Positions 17,997 to 26,067 of a stretch of DNA of 38,407 nucleotides are shown here, piece after piece. The stretch lies in assembly GCA_017434455.1 (NCBI GenBank), contig JAFRFG010000022.1:1-38407 (forward strand), read 5' to 3'. Each line of letters opens with the position of its first letter. Positions within the stretch are counted from its first letter, which is position 1. The translations under genes were made by a program, and so were the position numbers. The stretch is from Thermoguttaceae bacterium. GTDB lineage: Bacteria > Planctomycetota > Planctomycetia > Pirellulales > Thermoguttaceae. The notes under the pieces were generated by a model. The model was not told the origin of the DNA. It worked only from the letters and a program-made list of their open reading frames with translations, and searched no databases.

Positions 17997-20774
17997 CTAA
18001 TCGAGCGGCTCGATCTTGATGTTGCGGAAGAAGATCTCGGCTCCCTCGGACTGAAGCTGAATCGCTCCGCTGGTTCGGACCAGCCCATAGACAAAGTTGA
18101 CACGCGTGCCGTTGACCAGGATATCCATCGTATCGTCTCGGGCGATCACCGTGATTTCGTTCCACTGGCCCGGCTGATCGAGGTCGTTGGTGCCATGAAA
18201 TCCCTTCTGGTCGACCCAATTCGGATCGTGCCCGGACCAGGCGAAACAGCCGTCGGCGTTCGCCACGATGGTGACCGGTTTTCCCTCTTCGGGGGAATAG
18301 ACCCTCCGGAAGAGGGGCGTTCCCTCGTCTCGGATGATCACGTCGCAGGTCGCCTGGATTCCATGCTCCTTGTCGGTGACCATCCAGAAGTCCCCGATCC
18401 CTCCTTCGAGAAGATTGGCCTCAATCGAGGGGCGCCATGTCCCGCCCGACCCGAACGAGTGGATCAGTACTCCCGAGTCGCGCGCGTTGTTTTCGCGGGG
18501 GGGCCAGGTTTTTTCCCCCCACTTGTACTCGACGCTTAAGCGGTAGTTCGAGAAGGAGTTGTCGGTCGAGATTCCGCCGTACTTCTGGCCGGAGACATGG
18601 ATCATCCCATCGTGGGCGGTGAAGACGCCGGCCGGGTCCACTCCCGGCTCCTCACCTCGAATAGAGACCTTCCATCCGGAGAGCGTCTGACCGTCGAACA
18701 GATTCATCGCGCCGGTGAGCTGAAATTCCTCCGGGGCGACCACAAAGACGGTTTCAAAGTTATTCAAAGTCAGGTTGAACTTTACCGTGCCGTCTTCGGC
18801 CGCGGCCGCGAGCGGTGTGCACTGGCCGGTCTTCGGATCAAGTTTGGCCCAGCCGTCGGTGCCGTAGGCGCGCGTGCTGAAGGGGCCGTATTTGGGAAGG
18901 ACCAGCCGCGAGCTGGCGTCCCAAGCGGCATCGGTGAGGTTCGTCAGTTGGAATATTAGGCGCCCATCGCGGTGGAAGACCCCTTCGGTGATCGCGTCGC
19001 CGACCGTGATCAGCTCCAGACGCGGCGCGCCGAAACGGACAATCTCTTCGGGAAGCAGTTCTGGGGAACTGTACGGATGTTCGTCGCCGGCGCGGAAAAT
19101 CCTTGTGCCGCAATCCTGCCAGAGGGCGTCGAGCCGGTCGAGTACCTTTTGGGGAACATCCGCGCTGTTGGGGATGATCATCGAAGTGCAGCCGGCCAGG
19201 TCCTTGTCGGAAAGCTCCATGATCGACTGTCCATCGATCAGCGTGAACGGAATCTGCGCGCGCATAAGAGCACGGCCGACTTGGACGAACGATTCGATCG
19301 CCTTGGTCATTTTCGTTGACTGCGCGGACGTGGCAACATTTTCGGCCGAGGGGATATATTCCTCCTGCATGGTCTCGATCGGGTAGTACAGCAGTACCGG
19401 GCGAACCGGCTGGGCGTCCAGCAAAACCGCGTTGAGACGGCCGACGTAGTCGCAATACGCCTTATGAGAGGCCTCGTTCCGATACGGCGAGTTCTCACCG
19501 CCGGTGATACTGTAATAGAGAGTAAAATCGGTCACTCCCCAGGCGGCTTCCCAAGCGGCGGTCGCTTCCATCGACGGCAACTGAACCATATGTCCCGTTG
19601 CGCCTTTTTCCGAGAAGTCACTCACTTCGGTCATCGTTCGGCGTACTCCCTTCAAATACGCGGCCGAGCAGGGGAAGGCCGCGGCCAGCCAGTTTCCCCA
19701 CTGACAGGCGTAGGCGTTGGAGCTGAGCATATCAAGCCCCGGGATATCGAGTGCTTTAAGCGCCGTGAGCTTATTGCCGTCCAGCGGAACGTGGGCGACG
19801 GGGTTCTCTTCCCGGAGGGTATGACCCGACGAGACCGGACCGCCGGCGGCTCGGCACCAATCGCGGATGGTACCGTAGTACCGCTCGGCGTAGAGTTCCT
19901 CGACCAGTTTCCAGTATCGGGCGCGGATCCGCTTATCTTCCGGGGTATCGCCAGCGAACAACGAGATGTAGTGCTTCGAAAGGTCTTCTCCCCAGCGCTC
20001 TTGATAGCGCTCGAGCATGTCGTCGCACCAGGGGAGCATCGGGAGCGATTTTTTGTCGGGATCGATCGGGTCGATCGTTTGGACGTTTTTGCGTACATCT
20101 TCGGGAATTTGACCGATATTGACCGCCATCATCGACGGCTCGTCGGTGAAGAACGCCTCGACCTTGTTGTAGAGATCGTCGCCGAGCTCTTTTTTGTACC
20201 GCTTGTGGGTCAGTTCCAGGAACTTATCGTCTGCCGCCTGATTCAAGGGGTTCGGATAGCGGCGTGACGGGGCGTAGCTGTTGCACGAGTGAGTGAATTC
20301 ATAACAGTCACGCACATAAAACGGCTCTTCGGCGTCTTTGTCCCAGACCAATTCTTTAGAGACCAGCTCGGGATTGTTTTCGAGTACCGCTCCGTCGGCT
20401 TTCAGCGAGGGGTATCCGTTCTCGTCGTAGATCCACATCCGAAGTCCCGCGGCGTCGGCGTTTTTCGCGCCCTTCACAAAACGATCCCAGTTGGTCTGAT
20501 TTCGAACATAGCCGTCACTCCCGCTGACATTGAAGACGACTCCCCCCAGGCCGCATTCATCGCGGAAGTAATCGCAGACGGCCGGATCGGTGAGATCCTG
20601 TCCGTGAACAATCTGAAGAGGCCGCATTCGCGCGGAAGGGTTCTCCCACTCGGGAAGCCAGTTCGCCGGCACCAGATCGGGACTGTTTTGCTCCTGCGCG
20701 GTCACCATTGTGAATGAGAAACCCCATGCCAGTATCAGAAGACCAAGGGCCAGAGGCACGATCAGACGTTTCAT
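17997..20774 (-). CDS. Secreted GH106-like glycoside hydrolase fused to DUF1080 (copy 1, promoter-proximal)
   Basis: The product has 925 residues and is the first gene of the minus-strand operon, 73 bases or so behind the predicted transcription start; AAGGAG lies just before the ATG. Signal peptide about 1-26. The barrel motifs are W-I-Y-D-E-N-G-Y-P-S (Glu118), F-F-T-D-E-P-S (Asp211-Glu212), S-G-H-T-L-R-E-E and M-T-E-V-S. The barrel shares H-S-C-N-S-Y-A-P-S and E-V-R/D-V-R-K-N-V type segments with the DUF1080-less last gene, rather than with the two middle copies. The C-terminal DUF1080 domain (about 690-925) is the most divergent of the three, with a shortened loop around S-F-G-S-G-G-T-W. 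Family placement is good; substrate is unknown. Confidence 0.69.
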   Translation of the reverse strand: MKRLIVPLALGLLILAWGFSFTMVTAQEQNSPDLVPANWLPEWENPSARMRPLQIVHGQDLTDPAVCDYFRDECGLGGVVFNVSGSDGYVRNQTNWDRFVKGAKNADAAGLRMWIYDENGYPSLKADGAVLENNPELVSKELVWDKDAEEPFYVRDCYEFTHSCNSYAPSRRYPNPLNQAADDKFLELTHKRYKKELGDDLYNKVEAFFTDEPSMMAVNIGQIPEDVRKNVQTIDPIDPDKKSLPMLPWCDDMLERYQERWGEDLSKHYISLFAGDTPEDKRIRARYWKLVEELYAERYYGTIRDWCRAAGGPVSSGHTLREENPVAHVPLDGNKLTALKALDIPGLDMLSSNAYACQWGNWLAAAFPCSAAYLKGVRRTMTEVSDFSEKGATGHMVQLPSMEATAAWEAAWGVTDFTLYYSITGGENSPYRNEASHKAYCDYVGRLNAVLLDAQPVRPVLLYYPIETMQEEYIPSAENVATSAQSTKMTKAIESFVQVGRALMRAQIPFTLIDGQSIMELSDKDLAGCTSMIIPNSADVPQKVLDRLDALWQDCGTRIFRAGDEHPYSSPELLPEEIVRFGAPRLELITVGDAITEGVFHRDGRLIFQLTNLTDAAWDASSRLVLPKYGPFSTRAYGTDGWAKLDPKTGQCTPLAAAAEDGTVKFNLTLNNFETVFVVAPEEFQLTGAMNLFDGQTLSGWKVSIRGEEPGVDPAGVFTAHDGMIHVSGQKYGGISTDNSFSNYRLSVEYKWGEKTWPPRENNARDSGVLIHSFGSGGTWRPSIEANLLEGGIGDFWMVTDKEHGIQATCDVIIRDEGTPLFRRVYSPEEGKPVTIVANADGCFAWSGHDPNWVDQKGFHGTNDLDQPGQWNEITVIARDDTMDILVNGTRVNFVYGLVRTSGAIQLQSEGAEIFFRNIKIEPLD

Positions 20775-20853
20775 ACGAACTCCTTCTTTACACTCCTAAT
20801 GGTTCACTGCTGTTGTTTTCGTTGGGCGCTTCTTCCCAAGCTTTGTCTTCCCC

Positions 20854-20882
20854 ATTGTACTTGTCCGAAAGTCCCGATTCAA
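20854..20882 (-). promoter_or_regulatory. Sigma-70-type promoter for the GH106-like operon
   Basis: Read on the minus strand: TTGAAT (20882-20877), a 17-base spacer, then TACAAT (20859-20854). Both boxes are one or two changes from consensus and the spacer is optimal. Transcription would start near 20847, giving a leader of about 70 bases before the ATG at 20774. Confidence 0.72.
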
Positions 20883-20917
20883 CACCTTTACGCGGGGCGC
20901 CGCCGGTTGTCGAACTC

Positions 20918-20946
20918 TTGAAATTGCCAGTCCGGGGCGATACAAT
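20918..20946 (+). promoter_or_regulatory. Sigma-70-type promoter for the plus-strand operon
   Basis: TTGAAA (20918-20923), a 17-base spacer and TACAAT (20941-20946). The -10 box equals that of the divergent promoter and the -35 differs by one base. Transcription would start near 20953, about 50 bases before the ATG at 21003. Confidence 0.72.
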
Positions 20947-21002
20947 CGAAGCTGTTCTCTCGCACCACCAGCCATCCACCAAAAGCAAGAAGAGCAGCAC
21001 GA

Positions 21003-22109
21003 ATGAATACCTCCCCCCTTTCTCCAGCGCGGCGCTATACGTTTGGTCTGCCGACGCTTTTGACGATGATCTTTTGCCTTGCTTGTACCTCGGCGCTGTT
21101 GGCCGAGACCCGCTATGGGGCGAAGGTCATCAAAGAGACCTTCGGCGAGACACCGGCCCCCGAGCTGACCGTGCCCGACGGCTGGACGCTCCTCTCGGAA
21201 GAAAGATTCACCGGGGTAAATATCCGGGAGTACTTCTTCACGATTAAGAACGACGCCGACAACGCCGAGCCGCCGATGGTTGAAGTCCATTGGCCGTCGG
21301 TAGCGATCGATCAGGTTGTCGGCGGCGAGCAGGTCGAAAAGACAGACGACGGCGTTCGATTTCTCTGCACCGCTTCCCGGACGCCGACACAGTTCGTCAC
21401 CACACTTCCCCCCCTAGGAGCGGTTCATGTTCAGATATGCCATAATATCCCAGGTATGCAGGCCGGTCCCTACCGGGATCATCCTTTCCCAAAAAACGAG
21501 GTCGCCGCGCATTTAAACTACATCTTCGCCTCGCGCGAGATGATGCGCCTGGCCGGTTTCACCGAGTCGGCCGATTCGTTTGACGGTCAGATCTACATCC
21601 ACGGTTTTGAGACGAACTTCCCCAATGGCCATCAAGATTTCCCGCCGCACTTTCATATCACCACGGTCTGGGACGGCTGGAAATGGATTCAGGCGACGCA
21701 TTTTATTCTTTCCAAAGAGGGAAAGGTTCTGCGGAACGATCATTACGTGGTGGAAAACAACGTGGTCAACAAGGAGCGTTCGATCACCCTTCGTCCGGAT
21801 GTTCCGGTCGAGATGACCGACCGAAACGGCATGGTGAAGTTCATCTTCCGTGTTCTGCCCGACGGCAGCGGGATCGCGATGACCTGCCCGGGCAGTGACA
21901 GGGAATACCGCCTCAAATCGGGCGACGCGACACGATCGGTTTCACTCGATACCCGCGCGGACGGCTCCTCGCCGTGGGAGACGGTCAGTACCTCTTCGGC
22001 CGTCGACGACCCGATCGCCGGGGTCCTCACCGTCAAGACTGAGCGCGGCGGGGAGACCATCACCGAGGTTTGGCGTTATAACCCGATCACCGGCGATGTT
22101 TTGAAGTAG
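21003..22109 (+). CDS. Secreted protein of unrecognised family with HxDFPPHFH motif, copy 1
   Basis: The product has 368 residues. An N-terminal signal (about 1-34, ending A-L-L-A-E) indicates export. I do not recognise the family. The most telling feature is G-H-Q-D-F-P-P-H-F-H-I, with His210, Asp212, His216 and His218, a clustered set that could bind a metal ion or form a catalytic site. Flanking segments (I-C-H-N-I-P-G, D-G-Q-I-Y-I-H-G-F-E, T-H-F-I-L-S, H-Y-V-V-E-N) suggest a mainly beta fold, possibly cupin-like or lyase-like. It is the first gene after the plus-strand promoter; the ribosome site is weak (AAGAG about 10 bases upstream). The neighbours are all glycan-acting, so a role in sugar or acidic-glycan processing is likely by context only. 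Confidence 0.6.
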   Translation: MNTSPLSPARRYTFGLPTLLTMIFCLACTSALLAETRYGAKVIKETFGETPAPELTVPDGWTLLSEERFTGVNIREYFFTIKNDADNAEPPMVEVHWPSVAIDQVVGGEQVEKTDDGVRFLCTASRTPTQFVTTLPPLGAVHVQICHNIPGMQAGPYRDHPFPKNEVAAHLNYIFASREMMRLAGFTESADSFDGQIYIHGFETNFPNGHQDFPPHFHITTVWDGWKWIQATHFILSKEGKVLRNDHYVVENNVVNKERSITLRPDVPVEMTDRNGMVKFIFRVLPDGSGIAMTCPGSDREYRLKSGDATRSVSLDTRADGSSPWETVSTSSAVDDPIAGVLTVKTERGGETITEVWRYNPITGDVLK

Positions 22110-22136
22110 TCCCCAACGCATAAAGGAGTGATTTGA

Positions 22137-23240
22137 ATGAATTCACCCCGCCTGATTTTTTCGCGGCGATACCGATTCCTTGTGCCGATACTCTTTGCGG
22201 CGGTTGTTTGTTTTGGTTCCACGGTGCTGTTGGCCGAAACCCGCTTCGGAGCGATGGTCGTTAAACAGACCCTCGGCGAGACCCCGGCCCCTGAACTGAC
22301 ATTGCCCGACGGCTGGACGATCCTGCCGGAAGAGGAGTTCACCGGGGTGAATGTCCGGGAATACTATTTCACGATCAAGAACGATGCCGACGACGCCGAG
22401 CCGCCGATGGTTCAGGTTCATTGGCCGACGGTCGCGATCGATCAGGTCGTCGGCGGTGATCAGGTCGAAAAGACCGACGACGGTGTTCGATTCCTCTGCA
22501 CGGCCAAGAAGGCCCCAACCGGGTATGTTACCGTTCTCCCGCGCGCCGGGGCGTTGATTATGGTGATCTGCCATAATATTCCCGGGAGGCAAGCCGGCCC
22601 CCATCGGGACCGTCCCTATCCCAAAAACGAGATTGCCGCGCAGTTGAACTTTCTCTTCGCCTCGCGTGAGATGCTCAGCCAAGCCGGTTTTACCGATTCG
22701 GCCGATTCCTTCGATGGCGATCTTTACGTCCAGGGGTTTGAAACGCATTTCCCCCACGGCCATCGTGATTTTCCGCCGCATTTCCACATTATGGCGGTCT
22801 GGAACGGATGGAAGGAGGTTCAGGCGACACACTTCATCCTTTCTGACCAAGGGAAAGTAATGAAGAACAACCATTATGTGGTCGAAAACGGTGTGGTCAA
22901 CAAAGACCGATCCATCTCCCAACCTCCCGATGTCCCGATCGAGATCACCGACCGAACCGGTACGGTGAAGTTTATTTTGCGCGTTCTGGCCGACGGCAGC
23001 GGGATTTCGATGACCTGTCCGGGCAGTGATCGGCAGTATCGCCTCACCTCCGAGGACGCGACACAGTCGGTTTCGCTCCAGATTCGCGAGGACGCCTCCT
23101 CGCCGTGGGAGACGGTCAGTACCTCTTCGGCCGTCGACGATCCGATCGCCGGGGTCCTCACCGTCAAGACCGAGCGCGGCGGAGAAACTCTCACCGAGGT
23201 TTGGCGTTATAACCCGATCACCGCAGATCTTCTGCCGTAA
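22137..23240 (+). CDS. Secreted protein of unrecognised family with HxDFPPHFH motif, copy 2
   Basis: This 367-residue tandem paralogue begins 27 bp after copy 1, with AAAGGAG ahead of its ATG. It aligns without internal gaps after a one-residue shorter signal peptide. The motif is G-H-R-D-F-P-P-H-F-H-I, with His209, Asp211, His215 and His217, so the candidate metal or active-site cluster is kept. Also kept are I-C-H-N-I-P-G, N-D-A-D and the C-terminal V-W-R-Y-N-P-I-T block; the region coding for T-S-S-A-V-D-D-P-I-A-G is almost unchanged at the DNA level between copies. Charged residues around the motif differ (T-H-F-P-H-G-H against T-N-F-P-N-G-H), adding one more His in this copy. Function unknown; both copies look intact. 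Confidence 0.6.
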   Translation: MNSPRLIFSRRYRFLVPILFAAVVCFGSTVLLAETRFGAMVVKQTLGETPAPELTLPDGWTILPEEEFTGVNVREYYFTIKNDADDAEPPMVQVHWPTVAIDQVVGGDQVEKTDDGVRFLCTAKKAPTGYVTVLPRAGALIMVICHNIPGRQAGPHRDRPYPKNEIAAQLNFLFASREMLSQAGFTDSADSFDGDLYVQGFETHFPHGHRDFPPHFHIMAVWNGWKEVQATHFILSDQGKVMKNNHYVVENGVVNKDRSISQPPDVPIEITDRTGTVKFILRVLADGSGISMTCPGSDRQYRLTSEDATQSVSLQIREDASSPWETVSTSSAVDDPIAGVLTVKTERGGETLTEVWRYNPITADLLP

Positions 23241-23284
23241 CCGCTCCCCAAAGATTTCATCACAGCAAGCAAGGAATGTGAACG

Positions 23285-24838
23285 ATGCGCTGCTATACTC
23301 AAGTCCTTCGATGCGCCGCGGCCGCGGCACTGTTTCTTACGCTCGCCCTCTCGCCGCTTAAGGCGTTCGAGCCGCTCGGCGCCGACGACGCGGCGCAGAT
23401 CGAAATGAAACTCATCCCGCTCCCCAGCCAGGTGAGTTTAGGTGCCGGCACGGTCAAGCTGGACGAGGCGCTTCACGTCGAGCTGCTCTGCCCCGAATCC
23501 GACAAGGCGCGGCAGCTCTTCGAAAAGACTTTTACCCAATGGTTTGGCCATTGCCCCAAAATTGAATCGCTCAATACGTACCAAACCGCCGCGGAAGCCG
23601 TTCCCGACGGCTACAAGATCACCGCCGAGGGGGAAACCCTGCGTGTCGAGGCGCCCGGCTGCTCGGGCATACTCAACGCTCTAAAGACACTGCGCCAGAT
23701 TGCCGAGCCGAATCGAGACGCGCTCAAGCTATCTTGTTATCTTGTCCCAGAGCTGGCGATCACCGATTCCCCGACACTCTCCTTCCGCGGTCTTCATCTG
23801 TGCTGGTTCCCCGAAACCGACCCGATCCGAATCGAACAGGCGATCCGCCTGGCGGGATATTACAAGTTCAACTACGTCGTTATCGAGCCGTGGGGGACAT
23901 TCCGTTTCCAGAAGCATCCCGAGTTCTGCTGGTCCGACTACGCGGTTGACCGCCAAGAGATCCGCCGTCTCGTGGAGGCAGCCCGCTCGATGGGGGTGAC
24001 ACTCATCCCGCAGATGAACCTCTTCGGCCACGCCTCGCAGTCCCGCGGCAGTACCGGGAAGCACGTCCCCCTGGATTTCCATCCCGAGTTTCAGCCCCTT
24101 TTTGAGCCGGACGGCTGGACCTGGTGTCTGTCCAACCCGGCGACCCGCGAGCTCTTGACCGACCTGGTCCTGGAACTCTATGAGGCGTTCGATTCTCCCC
24201 CGTATTTTCATATCGGCTGCGACGAGGCCTATTCGGCGCGGACCTGCCGCCTTTGCCGCGCCGCCGACTATCACGCGCTGCTGCTCGATCACCTCACCTA
24301 CTTCTGTCAGCTTATGGCCGAGCGTGACTGCCGGACAATGATGTGGCACGATATGCTTATCAGCCGAAGTGATTTTCCCGGTTACGTCGCCAACGGTAAC
24401 GATTGGTCGACCTCCCTGATCGACGACCTTCCGAAGGGGATGATTATTTGCGATTGGCAGTACGGCGCGCCGAAAGAGAATGAGACCTGGCCGACGGCGG
24501 ACTATTTTGCTGACCACAAGTTCGACGTTATCCTCTGTCCCTGGACCGAACGCACAAGAATCGACAGCTTGGGGAAAAAAGCCGCCTCGGCCGGTTTGAT
24601 GGGGATCCTCGAGACGACCTGGCATCATTTCGACGGAGAATCGATGCGGACGATGCTCGCCAGCGGCGCCGGCGCCGCGTGGGGGTCGGGGCGGAAAGGG
24701 CCGATCCGTTCGGCGTATACCGAGTATCAGGTCGATTTCCACCTTCGGCAGATCGGCTGGGATATGCAAAATCTCGGTTACGAGCAGACCGGGACCTATC
24801 CTTACCAGCTAACCCCCCGACCGGCCGGCCCGAGGTAA
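23285..24838 (+). CDS. GH20-family beta-hexosaminidase-like enzyme, secreted
   Basis: The product has 517 residues, with AAGGA upstream of the ATG and a signal peptide (about 1-27, ending P-L-K-A). Residues about 40-150 match a GH20b-type alpha/beta domain (L-I-P-L-P-S-Q-V near the start; the G-I-L-N-A-L-K-T-L-R-Q block at its end). The catalytic barrel begins near L-S-F-R-G-L-H-L-C and contains the hallmark F-H-I-G-C-D-E with Asp313-Glu314, the polarising Asp and acid Glu of substrate-assisted catalysis, plus M-M-W-H-D-M. GH20 enzymes remove terminal beta-linked GlcNAc or GalNAc. The usual H-I-G-G-D-E has Cys in place of the second Gly, seen in distant GH20 branches, so specificity may differ. 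It is the only non-duplicated complete gene here and lies between the unknown pair and the sialidase-like array. Confidence 0.82.
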   Translation: MRCYTQVLRCAAAAALFLTLALSPLKAFEPLGADDAAQIEMKLIPLPSQVSLGAGTVKLDEALHVELLCPESDKARQLFEKTFTQWFGHCPKIESLNTYQTAAEAVPDGYKITAEGETLRVEAPGCSGILNALKTLRQIAEPNRDALKLSCYLVPELAITDSPTLSFRGLHLCWFPETDPIRIEQAIRLAGYYKFNYVVIEPWGTFRFQKHPEFCWSDYAVDRQEIRRLVEAARSMGVTLIPQMNLFGHASQSRGSTGKHVPLDFHPEFQPLFEPDGWTWCLSNPATRELLTDLVLELYEAFDSPPYFHIGCDEAYSARTCRLCRAADYHALLLDHLTYFCQLMAERDCRTMMWHDMLISRSDFPGYVANGNDWSTSLIDDLPKGMIICDWQYGAPKENETWPTADYFADHKFDVILCPWTERTRIDSLGKKAASAGLMGILETTWHHFDGESMRTMLASGAGAAWGSGRKGPIRSAYTEYQVDFHLRQIGWDMQNLGYEQTGTYPYQLTPRPAGPR

Positions 24839-24889
24839 TTTTTCCCGCGAGATATCATCGGGACGCTGCCTTAGAAGGAACCATCGATC

Positions 24890-26026
24890 ATGATCATGAA
24901 ACGTATTTCTCGATCATTCATTTTGGCCGCTTTGCTTGCCTCGGCGTTTTGCGCGGCGGCTTTCCCGGCCGCCGCCCGGGCGGCCGACCCGGCTCCCTGG
25001 CCGTGGATGCCCAAAGAACTGGTCCTCCACATCGCTACCGGCGAAAACAACCCGCGCAACAGCGAGGGGGATTTTGTCATCCTGGCTGATGGGACGATCC
25101 TGCATATCTACTCGCACTTTTTGGGGACATCCGCGGAGGATCACGCCGCCGCCTGCCTAATGAGCCGCTCTTCAAGCGACGGCGGTGATACGTGGACGGC
25201 GAACGACAAGCTCGAGGTCGAGAACGAGGGGGGGCGCAACGTGATGTCGGTCACGCTGCGCCGATTGGCCGACGGTCGGGTGGTGATGTTTTACCTGGTC
25301 ACGGAATCGTCCGAAGACTGCCGCCCCTTTATGCGCGTACGCCAAAACGACGGCTCTTGGGGAGAGAGAATCTGCTTAATCGACGAGCCCTCTTACAACG
25401 TGGTGAACAACGACCGGGTGATTCAATTATCCGGCGGCCGAATTTTGATTCCGGTTGCCCGTCACGCCTACTTTGGGAGGAGCAAGTACGACTACGACGA
25501 AAACGCCCACACGTTCTGCCTAATCTCCGACGACGGCGGCAAAAGCTGGTACGAAGGCCAGTGCGTCGAACCGACCGAAGGGGTGATCTACCAGGAACCG
25601 GGCCTGTGCGAGTTGGCCGACGGACGCGTTTTGATGACGATCCGCACCGACGCCGGGGCGCAGTATTTCGCCTATTCCGAGGACGGCGGTCAGACGTGGG
25701 GGAAGGCGTTTAAGTCGCCGCTGGATTCCCCCCTTTCCCCGACGTTGATCAAACGCATCCCCGGCAGCGACGAGCTTCTGGCCGTCGGCAATCCGCTGCT
25801 GCCGATCAGCGGTCACAGTGAGCGCGCGACGATGACGATCGAGCGCCTAAGTCCCGATGGCACCGAGATCCTTTCCCGCAAGACGATGGAACATCCTGAA
25901 CGGTTTGTCGGGCCCAATTGGCAGTATCCCTCGATCTGCTTTGCGGACGACGATACCGCGCTGGTCGCCTACTTCACCTGGACCGGTGGAGTCTATATCT
26001 ACAAGATCAAACTCTCGGATTTGTAA
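24890..26026 (+). CDS. Secreted sialidase-like six-bladed propeller protein, array gene 1
   Basis: The product has 378 residues; signal peptide about 1-31 (A-R-A-A-D-P). Three Asp boxes (S-x-D-x-G-x-T/S-W) lie at 95-102, 213-220 and 263-270, the signature of the sialidase/BNR propeller. Candidate catalytic residues chosen by motif and spacing are Arg56 (P-R-N-S-E-G-D-F), Asp84, Glu236 (Y-Q-E-P-G), Arg252, Arg319 (T-I-E-R-L) and nucleophile Tyr346 (W-Q-Y-P-S-I). The 16-residue Glu-to-Arg and roughly 27-residue Arg-to-Tyr spacings fit GH33 enzymes. The F/Y-R-I-P motif of classical GH33 is replaced by R-N-S-E, so the gene may belong to a separate sialidase-superfamily group, and the sugar removed need not be sialic acid. 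AGAAGGA precedes the first ATG; a second ATG two codons on is possible. Its middle third resembles array gene 11. Confidence 0.8.
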   Translation: MIMKRISRSFILAALLASAFCAAAFPAAARAADPAPWPWMPKELVLHIATGENNPRNSEGDFVILADGTILHIYSHFLGTSAEDHAAACLMSRSSSDGGDTWTANDKLEVENEGGRNVMSVTLRRLADGRVVMFYLVTESSEDCRPFMRVRQNDGSWGERICLIDEPSYNVVNNDRVIQLSGGRILIPVARHAYFGRSKYDYDENAHTFCLISDDGGKSWYEGQCVEPTEGVIYQEPGLCELADGRVLMTIRTDAGAQYFAYSEDGGQTWGKAFKSPLDSPLSPTLIKRIPGSDELLAVGNPLLPISGHSERATMTIERLSPDGTEILSRKTMEHPERFVGPNWQYPSICFADDDTALVAYFTWTGGVYIYKIKLSDL

Positions 26027-26067
26027 ACGAGCCATAGGAGTCGACGGACAATAGGAGCCATTAAACA

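Larger units (their letters stand above)
10167..20774 (-). repeat. Tandem array of four GH106-like genes
   Basis: Four head-to-tail paralogues on the minus strand, separated by 52 to 67 bp, descend from one ancestor by duplication. By eye, the barrel halves pair the two outer genes together and the two inner genes together. The DUF1080 halves are nearly identical in the inner pair. The outermost downstream copy lacks DUF1080. Confidence 0.85.
20775..21002. other. Divergent intergenic regulatory region
   Basis: This 228-bp gap separates the minus-strand GH106-like operon from the plus-strand operon. It holds two outward-facing sigma-70-type promoters whose -35 boxes face each other across 35 bp (20883-20917). 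That central spacer is where a shared regulator could bind; a GGCGCC palindrome at 20896-20901 is the only symmetry noticed there and is too short to claim as an operator. No RNA gene or small reading frame is supported here. Confidence 0.75.
21003..23240 (+). repeat. Tandem duplication of the HxDFPPHFH-protein gene
   Basis: Two direct copies of about 1.1 kb are separated by 27 bp. The last 150 bases of the coding sequences are the most alike. Confidence 0.9.

Noticed and set aside
20714..21247. Open reading frame of 177 codons crossing the divergent promoter region
   Set aside because: It overlaps the start of the gene at 21003 in another frame, overlaps both promoters, and lacks any recognisable domain.
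24844..24862. Possible terminator hairpin between the GH20 gene and the sialidase-like array
   Set aside because: The inverted repeat is only CCCG/CGGG with an 11-base loop and no T run after it, so it would not stop transcription.
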